From NCBI RefSeq assembly GCF_035610345.1, contig NZ_CP141214.1, forward strand, positions 1 through 64,000: 64,000 bases of DNA. Direction: 5' to 3'. Positions 24,252 to 35,300 of this stretch are shown piece by piece. The notes beneath the pieces are model-generated. The model saw only the letters and a list, made by a program, of their open reading frames with translations, was not told the origin of the DNA and did not search any database. Source of the stretch: Sinorhizobium meliloti. GTDB taxonomy: Bacteria; Pseudomonadota; Alphaproteobacteria; Rhizobiales; Rhizobiaceae. A program made the translations under genes and the position numbers. Within the stretch, counting starts at the first letter, position 1; every line of letters begins with the position of its first letter.

Positions 24252-25594
24252 TCGAGCAGGCGCTGTCGGATCCTGGCGAGCTCATTCGGCGCCTGCGCCG
24301 GCGGGCGCTGACGTCCGATACGCGACCGGTTCACGGACGCGTCCGTAGGATCACGGGGATCATCGTCCATGCGACCGCCCCGATGGTCCGCATCGGTGAG
24401 CTTTGCTATCTCCGAGATCCGGTCTCCGGCACAACCGTGCCAGCAGAGGTCGTCGGCTTTGAAGACGAGGAGGCAGTGCTGACGCCGATCGGTGATCTTG
24501 AGGGCATGTCTACGCGAGCGGAAGTCATCGCCACCGGCAAGACGTTGCAGATTCCCGTTGGCGAGGGCCTCCTCGGCCGGGTACTCAACCCTTTGGGAGA
24601 AGTCCTCGACTTGGCCGAGGATCGTACCGTACCGCTTGTTACAGGGACCTACTACCCAACACATCGACCGCCGCCCAACGCGCTGCAGCGCGATCTCATC
24701 ACCCATCCTCTGCAACTCGGCATCCGGGCCATCGACGGATTGCTCACCGTAGCTCGCGGCCAACGCGTCGGTATCTTCGGAGAGCCGGGCGTTGGAAAGT
24801 CCTCGCTCCTGTCTGCCATTGTTCGCGGCACGAAAGCGGACGTCGTGGTAATCGGTCTTGTGGGCGAACGCGGCCGCGAAGTGCGAGAGTTCATCGAGCG
24901 GCAGCTCGGCGAGGAGGGCCGCAAGCGTTCGGTCGTGGTGGTTGCGACTTCCGATCGCCCGGCGATCGAGCGTGTGAAAGCAGCCTACTGCGCGACCGCG
25001 ATAGCCGAGTATTTTCGCGACCAAGGTCAAGACGTCCTGCTTCTGATGGACAGTGTCACCCGATTTGCCCGGGCGCAGCGGGAGATCGGACTTGCGGCAG
25101 GCGAGCCGCCAACCCGCCGAGGCTATCCGCCCTCTCTTTTTGCCGCCTTACCGCGACTGTTGGAGAGGGCAGGGCCGGGGCGAGGCGGTACCATCACGGC
25201 TCTCTACACGGTCCTGACCGAGGGTGACGGGACGCTGGACCCTGTCGCCGAGGAAACGAAAGCCATTCTCGATGGCCATATCATGCTGAGTTCCAGTTTG
25301 GCCGAGCGCAACTTCTTTCCCGCGATCGACGTGCTGAAGAGCCGTAGCCGTTTGATGGAAAGCGTCGCAGGCACGGCGCACCGGGAACATGCCGCTCACA
25401 TTCGTGCGCTGCTTGCCCGCTACGAGGAGATCGAGCTGTTGCTGCGAGTGGGGGAGTACGAGCGCGGTCTCGATGCGCTGTCGGATGAAGCGATCGTAAA
25501 GCGCGAGGCAATTGAAGCCTTTCTCAGACAGGACGACAACGAGTTCTCGTCGTTGGACACGACCGAGGAGCTGCTGAAGAGGATCGCATCGTGA
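24248..25594 (+). CDS. sctN: T3SS ATPase SctN
   Basis: SctN is the hexameric ATPase that unfolds substrates and removes chaperones at the cytoplasmic gate. The 448-aa protein has a beta-barrel N-terminus, Walker A G-E-P-G-V-G-K-S (about residue 178), catalytic-Glu region V-G-E-R-G-R-E-V, Walker B V-L-L-L-M-D-S (about 260) and the [12 protein letters not shown] block. The start at 24248 overlaps sctL (ATGA), and a longer frame lies inside sctL. All catalytic residues I could check are present. Confidence 0.97.
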   Translation: MIEQALSDPGELIRRLRRRALTSDTRPVHGRVRRITGIIVHATAPMVRIGELCYLRDPVSGTTVPAEVVGFEDEEAVLTPIGDLEGMSTRAEVIATGKTLQIPVGEGLLGRVLNPLGEVLDLAEDRTVPLVTGTYYPTHRPPPNALQRDLITHPLQLGIRAIDGLLTVARGQRVGIFGEPGVGKSSLLSAIVRGTKADVVVIGLVGERGREVREFIERQLGEEGRKRSVVVVATSDRPAIERVKAAYCATAIAEYFRDQGQDVLLLMDSVTRFARAQREIGLAAGEPPTRRGYPPSLFAALPRLLERAGPGRGGTITALYTVLTEGDGTLDPVAEETKAILDGHIMLSSSLAERNFFPAIDVLKSRSRLMESVAGTAHREHAAHIRALLARYEEIELLLRVGEYERGLDALSDEAIVKREAIEAFLRQDDNEFSSLDTTEELLKRIAS

Positions 25595-26079
25595 CCCGGA
25601 AAGTCGATTTGCGCCGACTCGTCGAATTACGCGCATTAAGGATGCGGCGTGCGGAAGCCGCGGCGGAGCTCCAGCATGGGCGCCACCGGCAGGCTACCCG
25701 TACCGTCGAGGCAGCGAAATACGAGAGCTTTACGCATCAGGCGGAGCGCAGACGGCAGGAGGAGGCTCTGTATTCCCAACTCGCCGACGGCCCGCTCGAT
25801 CAGCGCGATCTCGAGAATTACCGCGGTGCGCTGAGCGCCTTGGATCACCGCGCCCGACAGTTGGAAGGGGAAATTCACGCGGCCCGAGAGAGTGAATTGC
25901 GCGAGGCAAGACGGAAGCAAGAACTTGCCGCCGAGTATCGGCGCAAACAGAAGCTGCATGGCCGCATTTCGTTGATAGCGGAGGAAAAGCGCCGCCTGGA
26001 CGCCAAGCGAGCAGACGTCTTTAGCGAGGTCGATGACGAAGATGCAGTTCGCCCAAACAGCCGCAAGCGCTCCAGGTGA
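25591..26079 (+). CDS. sctO: T3SS stalk protein SctO
   Basis: SctO (YscO/FliJ family) inserts as a coiled coil into the ATPase ring and reaches the SctV gate. The 162-aa product is almost entirely charged coiled coil (Arg/Glu/Gln/Ala-rich from about residue 5 to 140), as in the family. It begins with a GTG that overlaps the sctN stop (GTGA). The position between sctN and sctQ is standard for rhizobial clusters. Confidence 0.88.
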   Translation: MTRKVDLRRLVELRALRMRRAEAAAELQHGRHRQATRTVEAAKYESFTHQAERRRQEEALYSQLADGPLDQRDLENYRGALSALDHRARQLEGEIHAARESELREARRKQELAAEYRRKQKLHGRISLIAEEKRRLDAKRADVFSEVDDEDAVRPNSRKRSR

Positions 26080-26083
26080 CCGG

Positions 26084-27133
26084 ATGAGGATGACTGCAGA
26101 AAGCCACGCCCGGGGCGCGGAGGTTCGCTCCCTTGCGGAGGATCCTTCCTGGGTGCCGGAGATTGCCGCAGCGCATGTCGAGGCGTTCAACATGTTGACA
26201 AGGATCCGTGTAGCCTTTCGGCTCTCGGTATCGACCATGAACGTTTCCGTCCAGCCAGCGGAGGACAGGCGACCTTTGACGGAGCCGGTAGAGGTCGCCT
26301 TTTTCATCGGTGGGTCCGCCGGCCGCCTTATGATCCCCGCGGTTGCTCTCGACGAGCTCGCAGCAGCGCTCGGGCTTCGTGCGAAAATCGCGACCCTGAC
26401 GCCTGCCCAGCGTAATATTCTCCTTGAAGAAACCCTCTCCCATCACCTGGAAACGTTGGAGAACCTTGTCGGTGAACCGGTGAGGCTCGGTTCGCTTGAA
26501 TTGCCGACGGACAATCCGATTAAGCTTTCATGGATGATCGAGTCCGGCGGCTTGCCTCATTACGCCGAGCTGCAGCTTAGCACCGGGGCGGCGCTCAAGA
26601 TCGGTAGGGCGTTTGATCGCCCCACAAACGCTCTAAACAGGTTTACAGAGGAACTGGTTCAACCAATCCGGCTCTGCGCCGGGACGCAGCAGCTAAGCGC
26701 CGGCGAATTCAAAAGTCTGCAGGTCGGCGACGTCGTCATGTGTGAGCAGCCTCACACGGAACCCTTTGCCCTCGTTGCAAATCACATGATCGCCTCGCTG
26801 GCCCGCAGCGATGCAGGTTACATACTGATGTCTGGCTGGCGAAATCTAAAAACAAGCTGGGAACATTCCTTCATGGCAAAACAGGACGCGTCGTTTGAAG
26901 AGCCCGAACCGCTCACGGACCTGCCGGTACAACTGGTATTCGAGATCGGACGGGCCGAGTTTCCCCTCAAGGAAATCGTCAAGATGGGGGAGGGGACGGT
27001 GCTTCATGCAAGTCCGAGCCTTTCCAGCCCAGTCAATATCATTGCGAACGGCCGGTTGGTCGGGAAGGGCGAACTAATCAGGGTCGGCGAAGGTCTCGGT
27101 GTGCGCATCGTGCGGCTCTCGAACGATGGGTGA
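26084..27133 (+). CDS. sctQ: T3SS C-ring protein SctQ
   Basis: SctQ is the main component of the cytoplasmic sorting platform. The 349-aa protein ends with a SPOA domain (residues about 275-345: L-P-V-Q-L-V-F-E-I-G-R-A-E-F-P-L then V-G-K-G-E-L-I-R-V-G-E-G-L-G-V-R-I) and has a second, less conserved SPOA-like region before it. I prefer the ATG at 26084 because AGGTG stands just upstream; a start at 26033 would overlap sctO by 47 bases. An internal start that makes a short C-terminal product, as in YscQ, cannot be excluded. Confidence 0.88.
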   Translation: MRMTAESHARGAEVRSLAEDPSWVPEIAAAHVEAFNMLTRIRVAFRLSVSTMNVSVQPAEDRRPLTEPVEVAFFIGGSAGRLMIPAVALDELAAALGLRAKIATLTPAQRNILLEETLSHHLETLENLVGEPVRLGSLELPTDNPIKLSWMIESGGLPHYAELQLSTGAALKIGRAFDRPTNALNRFTEELVQPIRLCAGTQQLSAGEFKSLQVGDVVMCEQPHTEPFALVANHMIASLARSDAGYILMSGWRNLKTSWEHSFMAKQDASFEEPEPLTDLPVQLVFEIGRAEFPLKEIVKMGEGTVLHASPSLSSPVNIIANGRLVGKGELIRVGEGLGVRIVRLSNDG

Positions 27134-27776
27134 GACGACCAATCTCATACCGATCATCATCATTGTATCGACGATCGGCCTCATTCCGCTCGCCGTGGTG
27201 ACGATGACGGGATTCCTGAAAATCTCGATCGTCCTCTTCCTGATCCGCAACGCGCTTGGCATCCAGCAGTCGCCTCCCAATCTCGTGCTCTATGGCGTCG
27301 CGTTGATCCTTACGGTGTATGTGACGACGCCGCTGGTCGGCGAGATGTACCGTACGCTCTCCAGCGAGCCGGTCGACGTGCAATCGATGGATAGCATGAT
27401 GCGGGCAGCGGACTCGCTGCGCGCGCCGCTACAGGCGCATCTCAAACGCTATACCGACGAAAACGAGCGCCAGTTTTTCATGCAGGCGACCGAGCGAATC
27501 TGGTCGGAGGAGGCCCGGGCCCAGGTGAAGACCGACAGCCTCTTAATCCTTGTGCCGGCGTTCGTCAGTTCGGAGCTGACACGCGCCTTTGAAATCGGTT
27601 TCCTGCTCTATCTGCCGTTCTTGGTCATCGATCTCATCGTCTCGACCGTGCTGATGGCGATGGGCATGATGATGGTGTCTCCGACACTCATTTCAATTCC
27701 GTTGAAGATATTCCTCTTCGTCGCCGTCAACGGCTGGTCGCGGCTGATGCACGGCTTGATACTGAGCTACGGATAG
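27126..27776 (+). CDS. sctR: T3SS export-apparatus protein SctR
   Basis: SctR (FliP family) forms the core of the export gate with SctS and SctT. The 216-aa protein has four hydrophobic segments and the family blocks M-T-G-F-L-K-I-S-I-V-L-F-L-I-R-N-A-L-G (residues ~30-48) and F-E-I-G-F-L-L-Y-L-P-F-L-V-I-D-L-I-V (near 155). The ATG at 27126 overlaps sctQ by eight bases. No signal peptide is expected for T3SS members. Confidence 0.96.
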   Translation: MGETTNLIPIIIIVSTIGLIPLAVVTMTGFLKISIVLFLIRNALGIQQSPPNLVLYGVALILTVYVTTPLVGEMYRTLSSEPVDVQSMDSMMRAADSLRAPLQAHLKRYTDENERQFFMQATERIWSEEARAQVKTDSLLILVPAFVSSELTRAFEIGFLLYLPFLVIDLIVSTVLMAMGMMMVSPTLISIPLKIFLFVAVNGWSRLMHGLILSYG

Positions 27777-27781
27777 AGACA

Positions 27782-28051
27782 ATGGATCAAACCGCCTTCC
27801 TCGCTCAAATGCAGAAAGCGCTCTTGATGGTGCTGCTCGCCTCCGCGCCCGCACTTGCGATCGCCATTGTCATCGGGGTCACAGTGGGCCTGTTGCAGGC
27901 TTTGACGCAGATTCAGGACCAGACGCTGCCCCAGGCCGTCAAACTCGTCGCCGTCATGTTGGCCTTGATCGTACTCGGACCGGCGCTCGCGGTTCAGGTG
28001 GCAAACTTCGCGAGCAACACGCTCGATATCTTTCCCGCCCTGACGCGGTAG
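27782..28051 (+). CDS. sctS: T3SS export-apparatus protein SctS
   Basis: SctS (FliQ family) is an 89-aa protein with two membrane helices. The conserved T-V-G-L-L-Q-A-L-T-Q-I-Q-D-Q-T-L-P-Q block lies between them, followed by K-L-V-A-V-M-L-A-L. It begins five bases after sctR. Confidence 0.95.
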   Translation: MDQTAFLAQMQKALLMVLLASAPALAIAIVIGVTVGLLQALTQIQDQTLPQAVKLVAVMLALIVLGPALAVQVANFASNTLDIFPALTR

Positions 28052-28058
28052 GTGGCGC

Positions 28059-28877
28059 GTGGATTCTCTCGTCGCCACATCAACGATGTTCGACGCCATC
28101 TATCCGGTGCTCGCAGGGGCAGCCATTGCTATGGCCCGAGCACTGGGAATGATCGTGATCACGCCAGCATTTGTGCGGCTTGGCCTGACAGGACTTATTC
28201 GCTCGGGGGTAGCCATCGCAATAGCTCTGCCGCTGGTGCCGAGCTTGACGACGACGCTGATCGACATGCCAGGCCTCACGACCATCACGGTAGCCGGCCT
28301 TTTGATGAAGGAGATTATCATCGGGATCGTCCTCGGCGTCGTCCTCGGCATTCCGTTCTGGGCTGCCGAGGTCGCTGGCGATCTCGTCGATTTGCAGCGA
28401 GGCTCGACATCGGCGCAACTCGTGGACCCGCTGCAGGCGACGGAGACCAGCATTGCTGGTACGTTTTTCGTGCTGGCGCTGGTCGCCGTCTTCTTCAAGT
28501 CGGGGGGCTTTTCCCTGCTCGCCGATACCTTCTATAAAAGCTACGAAATTTGGCCTGTGACCAGTTTTCGGCCGACGCTCGGTTCCGAATCCGCAATGGC
28601 TGTTCTCGCCATTGTTGACCGCATCATGCAAATCGGCGTTCTGCTGATCGCACCAATTGTGCTGGCGCTGCTGATCGCCGATCTGATGCTTGCCTACCTG
28701 TCGCGAATGTCGCCGCAACTGCACGTATTCGATTTGTCGCTCGCGGTCAAAAACCTGATCTTCGCGACCCTGATCGTCCTCTACCTGACCTACCTCCTGC
28801 GATATATGGAGAAGGAGCTCGCGATCCTTAAGGTCGCTCCGCAGCTGCTGCGCGGCCTTGCCGGGGCGCCGAATTAG
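28059..28877 (+). CDS. sctT: T3SS export-apparatus protein SctT
   Basis: SctT (FliR family) completes the core export gate. The 272-aa protein has six hydrophobic segments and the conserved W-A-A-E-V-A-G-D-L-V-D-L-Q-R-G block (residues ~107-121). A GTG at 28059, with TAGGTGG upstream, is the likely start; an ATG at 28086 is an alternative. In classical rhizobial clusters sctU follows directly, but here it is on the divergent operon instead. Confidence 0.95.
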   Translation: MDSLVATSTMFDAIYPVLAGAAIAMARALGMIVITPAFVRLGLTGLIRSGVAIAIALPLVPSLTTTLIDMPGLTTITVAGLLMKEIIIGIVLGVVLGIPFWAAEVAGDLVDLQRGSTSAQLVDPLQATETSIAGTFFVLALVAVFFKSGGFSLLADTFYKSYEIWPVTSFRPTLGSESAMAVLAIVDRIMQIGVLLIAPIVLALLIADLMLAYLSRMSPQLHVFDLSLAVKNLIFATLIVLYLTYLLRYMEKELAILKVAPQLLRGLAGAPN

Positions 28878-29063
28878 ACCTGTCGAAAGAGCGACGGCCT
28901 CGAAAAAACACGACTCCTGTCATCAATCCATTAAGCAAGCGCAGCATAGTGCCTGCGCACCGCGCTTACGCGCAACTGACATATTCGCGTCTTGAGGAGC
29001 TTACCCGTCCGCCGGCTCTCCCGGAAACGGCATCTTCGACGCACCTCACCTCAAGGAGGACTC

Positions 29064-32000
29064 ATGTCCTATCGGATCGATATCGATGGCCGGAACCGTT
29101 ACAACGCGGCGGGCGGCCGGGCGACTGCGATGTCGGAGGAACAGCGACGCTTCTTCATAGAGCAGATCAATGCCGCGGTACGCGAGCGGGCCCAGGCGGG
29201 TGGCCCGAACGCGATCGATCCGCTCAAGGAAAGAGCCATCGTCGCCGAGAAGGGGGATAGTCTTTGGGAGATTGCCAAGGAAAACCATGTGAGCCTTGAC
29301 GATCTGCTCGCAACCAACCGGATCAAGCTCACGGGACAGGCGGCGAGTATCGACCCGAATGAAGTGATGATCGTGCCGCTGAGCTCACCGGAGATCGTCG
29401 CGCGAGGCCCCGTGAATGGCCAAGGCGTTCCGGAAGGTGAAGTCGCCTTCATGAGCGATCTCTACGAGCGGGGAAACAAACTCGCCTATGCTGACGATCC
29501 GTCGAAGATAGACTACAGCGCCGAAGGCAAGAGCATGCAGCGCGATATCGGCAGCTATCTAGACAGCTTGCCCGCGTCAAACCGGCAATCGGCCGCCTTG
29601 CGGCTGGCCGGCAGCGACTGGGCAGATGCGGGACCCGCCGGCACTACCGTCAAGGCGGCGATCGAGGAGCGCGGTCTGAAGACGGATGAGGAATCCGTCT
29701 TGGCTGACGAAATTTACGAACGCGGCAATCAGGTCCAATACTCCGACGACCCGCAGGTCGATTACCAAGCGCAAACCGGCGAGATCGCCAAGGACGTGAA
29801 ACGCTTTGTAGAACGGCTGCCGGAGGCGCAACGGGTAGAGGCGCTGCAACGCCTGTACGATCGTGACTGGCAGGATGCCGCCCCTGCTCAGAGCGCAATC
29901 GAGAATACCGCGAAAGCGCTCAACATCACGTTGCGTCACTCGACGCATGCCGGTGTCGAGGTCGAAGGCAGGGCGCGCAGCATTATCGATGGCGCGAACG
30001 ACGCCAGTGCGCCCGGCGAAGCATTCCGTGCCGTGTCTTCCGCCTATGGCTCGGCAACGCCGGAGGTCCGGCGCGTTCTGCTTCGATCCGAAGATGCGAA
30101 ATCGCTGATCGACAAGGCCGCAAACTGGGCATCGAAGCCGTTGGCCGACTACCAGCCGGACCGAAGCCTCAGCGACCAGGGCGATGCTGCCACCACGATG
30201 ATGAATCTCGAGCGGCTGACCGCAGGAACCGCCCCGGAACTGGCGGTCGAGCTCGTATCCGCCGCCATGCCGACAATCGAAGCGGCGAATGCCAGGAGGC
30301 AGGAGAAGATCGGTGGCGATCTGATTGGCATGAACGGCCAGGCAAACTTGATGGCGATCATCGACCGCATTGCGGGCAGTCCGGGCGCCGATCAGCTCGT
30401 CCAGCGCTTCGCCGCCCTCGGCGGATATCATCCGAACGTCATGCCCATGGCCATCAGCAGGGGTTCGCGTCTCGACTATCCGATTGCCGTCGCCGCTGAG
30501 AGCGCCGGCGTCGCTCCCAATTTCGTCGTCCAGAACATTGCTCCCAATGTGCAGCAATACGCGTCGGGCATGGTCAACCAGGACGTGATCGCCTATTCGG
30601 CGCATATGCAAGAACTGCAGTGGCTGGTCTCAAACCACGGCAAGACCATGACCGCCGAGCAACTCACCAAGGCCATCGAAGACTACAAGACAGAAAAGGG
30701 CGCCCAATGGGCAGCCACCGAGCAGCGCCTTGAGGGCAACATCGCGGCGAGTGCCGAAAAGCTGTTGTTGCAACTGACAGCGCTCGGCAACCTTCCACCG
30801 GAACTCGACTCGCAGCAGCAGGCCGTCAATGACGAAATCGGCAAGATCCTATCAGACGAAAAGACCGCGATGGCCGTCGAGATCGCGATGAAAAAAAATC
30901 CGGCGCTGCTCGACAGTCCGGCCGTACTCAATCTGATGGGCTACCAGGCTCGCTTGACCGATCGCGGCCGCAAGCTCGCGGAGGAGGCGACGACCCAGAT
31001 CATCCGACACAAGGTTCTGCCGTCCTTCACAGAGTTGCAATCGGGCGATCCTACTGCGATCGGTAAGGCGAGGGCGAGCTTGGAAGCGCTCAAAGATAGC
31101 AAGCTTGAACACATGCTCGGCATTCCCAAAGCCGACATGGACCGGGCGATCGACGCCGTGGGCAAATCCTTGCCGGAACCGGGCGAGGCGGTCGAGCAAT
31201 CCCGGGCGAAGATGGCCAGGCTTAACGAAGACCTCAATAATCTCAAGAGCTCAAGCGGGGTTCGGTCCTTCGCGAACACGAGCGGTTCCGGCCAGATGCT
31301 GCGTATGATCGGCCTGGCGGCTACGGGAGCGAGCCTCGCCAATTCGGCGACCGCAGCGCAGAACAACCCCACGCTCCGTAACAATCTGAAAGTCGTCATC
31401 GATGCCGCTGGACTCGGCCAGCGCGCGGTCGAGATCCTGGGCGGGATGGATCAACTCGACGCCGAGTCCGCTGCCGTCAAGCACTTCGGAAGCAGCAGCA
31501 GGCCGGCAGTCAAGTTCCTCGGCGCAATTAGCGGCGGCTTCGATGCGTGGATGGCGGTCGACTATTTCAAAGCGGGGGACCCTTTAATGGGCGGCCTCTC
31601 GGCGGCCGCGGCCGGCGGAACGATCATGGCCGCACTAGGGACCGGCACGATGTTCGGCCCGGCCGGTCTTATCATCGTCGGCGGCGCGGTAATGGGCCAG
31701 ATGATCGTCGCCGATACACGAGATTCGAACAAATATATGAACGACACCTCTATGCGCTTCCTCACGCGTTCCGGCGTTGACGAGGGGACCGCTCGCGTCC
31801 TCGTGGATCAGAGCGGGGACGGCCACAGCCCGGTCCCGATTCTCACCAGATATGCGGAACTGAAGGGCTACCAGTTGGACCAGCCATCTGACCGCCAACG
31901 CTTCGTGGATTGGTTGAAGGCCATTCCGGATGACAAGCTCGAGGCGTTGCGGGACAATCTTCACCACACGCTCGATGCGTTTGGGGGCAATGCAATGAAA

Positions 32001-32189
32001 CTGGCTGCAACCGCAGTCTCGGACGAAGCCTATACCGACCCGGAACGCCTGAACGCAGGATATGTGAGCGGAGAAGTCTATCTCCCGAGCACCGCGCAGA
32101 AGATCAAAGACGGCAATGCTGCTCCCTCGTCGGCGGCGCAAATCGACATTGTCCTGGTGGAACTCGGAATTGCCGTTCCGACGGCGTAA
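29064..32189 (+). CDS. 1041-aa LysM-domain protein, candidate T3SS substrate or translocator
   Basis: AAGGAGG at 29053-29059 fixes the start. There is no signal peptide. A LysM peptidoglycan-binding domain lies at about residues 58-108 (E-K-G-D-S-L-W-E-I-A-K ... L-L-A-T-N). Two tandem ~78-residue repeats follow (about 130-286), each with L/I-Y-E-R-G-N-x-x-x-Y-x-D-D-P, x-D-Y and D-W-x-D-A. The middle is long and helical, and a Gly/Ala-rich hydrophobic stretch at about 815-885 could insert into a membrane. It is downstream of sctT on the same strand and faces a second LysM protein. Secretion by this T3SS is inferred from position and the missing export signal. Confidence 0.7.
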   Translation: MSYRIDIDGRNRYNAAGGRATAMSEEQRRFFIEQINAAVRERAQAGGPNAIDPLKERAIVAEKGDSLWEIAKENHVSLDDLLATNRIKLTGQAASIDPNEVMIVPLSSPEIVARGPVNGQGVPEGEVAFMSDLYERGNKLAYADDPSKIDYSAEGKSMQRDIGSYLDSLPASNRQSAALRLAGSDWADAGPAGTTVKAAIEERGLKTDEESVLADEIYERGNQVQYSDDPQVDYQAQTGEIAKDVKRFVERLPEAQRVEALQRLYDRDWQDAAPAQSAIENTAKALNITLRHSTHAGVEVEGRARSIIDGANDASAPGEAFRAVSSAYGSATPEVRRVLLRSEDAKSLIDKAANWASKPLADYQPDRSLSDQGDAATTMMNLERLTAGTAPELAVELVSAAMPTIEAANARRQEKIGGDLIGMNGQANLMAIIDRIAGSPGADQLVQRFAALGGYHPNVMPMAISRGSRLDYPIAVAAESAGVAPNFVVQNIAPNVQQYASGMVNQDVIAYSAHMQELQWLVSNHGKTMTAEQLTKAIEDYKTEKGAQWAATEQRLEGNIAASAEKLLLQLTALGNLPPELDSQQQAVNDEIGKILSDEKTAMAVEIAMKKNPALLDSPAVLNLMGYQARLTDRGRKLAEEATTQIIRHKVLPSFTELQSGDPTAIGKARASLEALKDSKLEHMLGIPKADMDRAIDAVGKSLPEPGEAVEQSRAKMARLNEDLNNLKSSSGVRSFANTSGSGQMLRMIGLAATGASLANSATAAQNNPTLRNNLKVVIDAAGLGQRAVEILGGMDQLDAESAAVKHFGSSSRPAVKFLGAISGGFDAWMAVDYFKAGDPLMGGLSAAAAGGTIMAALGTGTMFGPAGLIIVGGAVMGQMIVADTRDSNKYMNDTSMRFLTRSGVDEGTARVLVDQSGDGHSPVPILTRYAELKGYQLDQPSDRQRFVDWLKAIPDDKLEALRDNLHHTLDAFGGNAMKLAATAVSDEAYTDPERLNAGYVSGEVYLPSTAQKIKDGNAAPSSAAQIDIVLVELGIAVPTA

Positions 32190-32211
32190 TGCGCTGGCTA
32201 GGGTACGCCCC

Positions 32212-32233
32212 GCGCCGATGAGATTATCGGCGC
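32212..32233. terminator. Stem-loop between the convergent LysM genes
   Basis: GCGCCGAT (32212-32219) and ATCGGCGC (32226-32233) form a perfect 8-bp stem with a 6-base loop, 23 bp after one stop codon and 107 bp from the other. Without a T-run it may act as a bidirectional, Rho-assisted or message-end-stabilising hairpin. Confidence 0.5.
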
Positions 32234-32339
32234 AGGCGTAGACGGCTGGGCCCATGCGGCGGTCCGCCTGCTGCCGTGGGCTGGCAACAGGTGCGGGTCT
32301 TCGGGCAGCAGCGGGGCTGATGCCAAGCCAATCGGCCAA

Positions 32340-35300
32340 TCAACCGGTGGGCAGCGTGTAGTCGTACTCGCGGGCCCAGCGTTGAAAATCTTCGACCGAA
32401 GCGATCTGATGACGTTGGATGCGGGTATCGCGCGCTGCCGGGTACTGGCTGCCAGGTGGAATATAAACGCCGCGTCCCTGAGGCATCCATGGAGTTTGCC
32501 CTGCGGCTTTTTCGTCCGGATCGTTCTTCAGTGGAAACTCTCCATCATCGTTCGGCTTCACCTGCAGGGCGTAATCAATCATTTTGTCGCGTTCATCGAC
32601 ATCGAGCTCATAGAGATAGTCGATCATCTGGCTCGGAGAGACACCCTGCGCTTTGGCGAGCGTTGGGTTTAGCGCCAGATAAGGAACGCCATTTTCATCG
32701 CAATTGGCGAGACTTTCTGGCTTTTCAACACCTGGCGCGGCACCCTTGAGATAGGCGCCGAGCGGGCCTTCGAGGCGATTTGCATCCTGGACGTGACGAT
32801 ACTGGCTGATGCCGGTGACCAGCCCGGCCGTCAGTAGGAAGCCGATGGTCACGACAGGTCCGGCTGCAACGGCACCAGGCATTGCCGCATAGATGCTGGC
32901 CGCCGTGCCGGGAAGCCAGGCGGCCGCCATCGGCAGGTCGCCCTTGCTCAGTTCATGGCCGACCTGCAGCACCGAGAGAGCAACGCCCGCGCCATTATAG
33001 ATGCGGGGCAACCATTCCCAGCCGCGCAATCCCGCAATCTGCGAGAAACCGGCCCGGCCGGTTATCAGCCCGCGTGTGCCATCGACGGCAAGGGCCAGAT
33101 CCTTTGCGGCGCCGCCGGCGAAATACCATCCCCAGGCCTGATCCATTGGCACGTCGGACCGAGTGAGAGTTGCCGTTCCCCATAGGTTGAGCAAGGCAGA
33201 GCCGGTGTTGACGAAGGGTATGGAGGGAGTATGGGCATTGAGCCCGGTGCGGGCCTCGATCGTCTGTATTGGATAGGTCTTGAGCCATAGGTTCCGGGCA
33301 ACGCCAGTCAGTCCCGATAGGCGCCCAGCGGTGCCACTCTGCGCGCTCAGGCGGTTTTGCAGGGCATCGAGACGCCGATCCATGGCGTCAAAACGCGTAT
33401 CGGCCGAGGGCTGTATGGGAGAAATGCCCGGGATGAGTCCGCCGCCACCCTGGGTCTGGAATTTGAAAACCTCCAGCAAAACGTCGCGTCCGGTACGTGA
33501 GAGGAAGCCGGCGTTCGGAGCGGGACGCACTTCCGGCTGGGCTTGATCCCCAGTGCTGAAACGGTCGAGCAGCGCAAGAGTAAGAGCCGGATTCTCATAG
33601 AGAACGGCCTTCGGATCCTCCAGTGACTGGAGCTGTGTCGCCATTTCCGCATAGGGATCATCCGTCGGCAATTTTCCGAGTTCCTCGACCAACTGGTCGA
33701 GATCTTCCGCGGGCACATCCTTCATCCTGTCCAGGGCGGCGTCCTGCGCAACACGCTGAGATGCCAGGGCCGCACTCGGGCTCGATTGGGTCAATAGCGG
33801 GATGGAATTAATTGCGGCATCTTTTCCTTTGCCGGCCACGATCTCCTGATCTACCTCATTCTTCAGAGAGTTGCGCGCATCCTGTAGATGGCGGGCACCC
33901 TCCAGTCCCTGTAATTCGGGAGGCAACTCCTGCGTCGACGCCAGGGTCAGGACGATCGCCTCGCCATAGTGGTCGGTCTTTTCGACCAGGGATTTTTCCG
34001 ACTCCAGCAGCGAGTTGACGCCATCGGCATGGGAAAACGTGCTGGATGCCCCGATATTCTGCCGCCCGAGCTCGGAGACATAGACGATCTTTTCGTAAAA
34101 CTCCTTCCCTGTGGACTCCGCCGTCTCCTGCAGCTTTTCGACACCCATACTTGCCTGCCGGAGGATACTGGAGGCTTCCTTTTCGTATTTATTGCCCGTA
34201 CCAACGACGCTTGGATCCATCAGCTGGCGCGCGACCTCCTGCGCAAGAGCCGGACTGTGGCCATCGGCGATCGCTTGTTTCAGGCCGCTCCCGATTTGGA
34301 TCGCCAGGCTTTCGGATGACTGGCGGGATTTTTCCCCGGTTGAATGGATTACTCGCGCGATTGATGAGGCGAGTTCCTGGACCGCTTCTTCGCCCTTCGA
34401 CGTGTGCATCCGGTCTGCAAGGATCGTCAGCTTGGTCACGGCATCCTGAACCCGGCGGTCATCGGCCATAATCGCGCCCATGCCGTGGTCGACCTGGCTG
34501 CGGAAAAGATCGAACATCGCGGAATTAACGGCGGACTGCGATCCCTCGATACGCTGGACAGCAAGATCGGTATCAATGCCCTCGGTCTGTTCAACGAGCT
34601 CTGCCAGCTCGGGGATGGAATCCAGCGAATCGAGAGCGGCATCCAGGTCATTTGCGGCATCGTTGACGGCTTCGACGGAGCGCATGACAAGGATCTCGTC
34701 CGCTGCTACGTTGACAGTCGATATATAAGGATCGTTTTCCAGGGGCGTTTCCCGGTTCGGTGTTGCCGCGGCTAGGATTTGGGCGACATTCTGCACCGCC
34801 TGGGTCTCGATCAGTTTTTTATTTGCTCCCGCGCCGCCGTTCGTTTTGACAGCTTCTTGGGAAAGGCCGTCCATCAGCGCCACCATGCCATGCTGAACGT
34901 TCTGCCACTGCGCAGAGGCGTCCCGCTGCCTCGATGCGGCCGGAGTGCCTTCCGCTTCGGCCATCAGCTCACGCAGATTTGCGGTTCTCTTGCTCCCGGT
35001 GGTCTGATCGGTGAACTCGACCTTCCGTCCAAAGATGTCATTGATCTGGTCACGCGCACCGGATTTTGCCTCCTTGATGATCGCTTCGAACCCCGGGTGC
35101 CCATCTCCGACCGGCGCAATCGCGGCCGCGTGGGCGTCGAGTGCTTCGTTCATGGCACGCTCGTCAAGCGCGTTTGTGAGCCCTTCTTCCAGCAGGCCGG
35201 GTGTAAGCAATTCCGCAGCCTCGCGCCGTTTTTCCGCGGCGGTCTCCCGGACTGAAGGCGCCTCCATCGCCATTAGCTTTCGCACATGGGGAGGGACATC

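Noticed and set aside
29577..30611. 344-codon minus-strand open frame
   Set aside because: Shadow of the 1041-aa LysM gene; the plus-strand repeats and LysM motif decide the coding strand.
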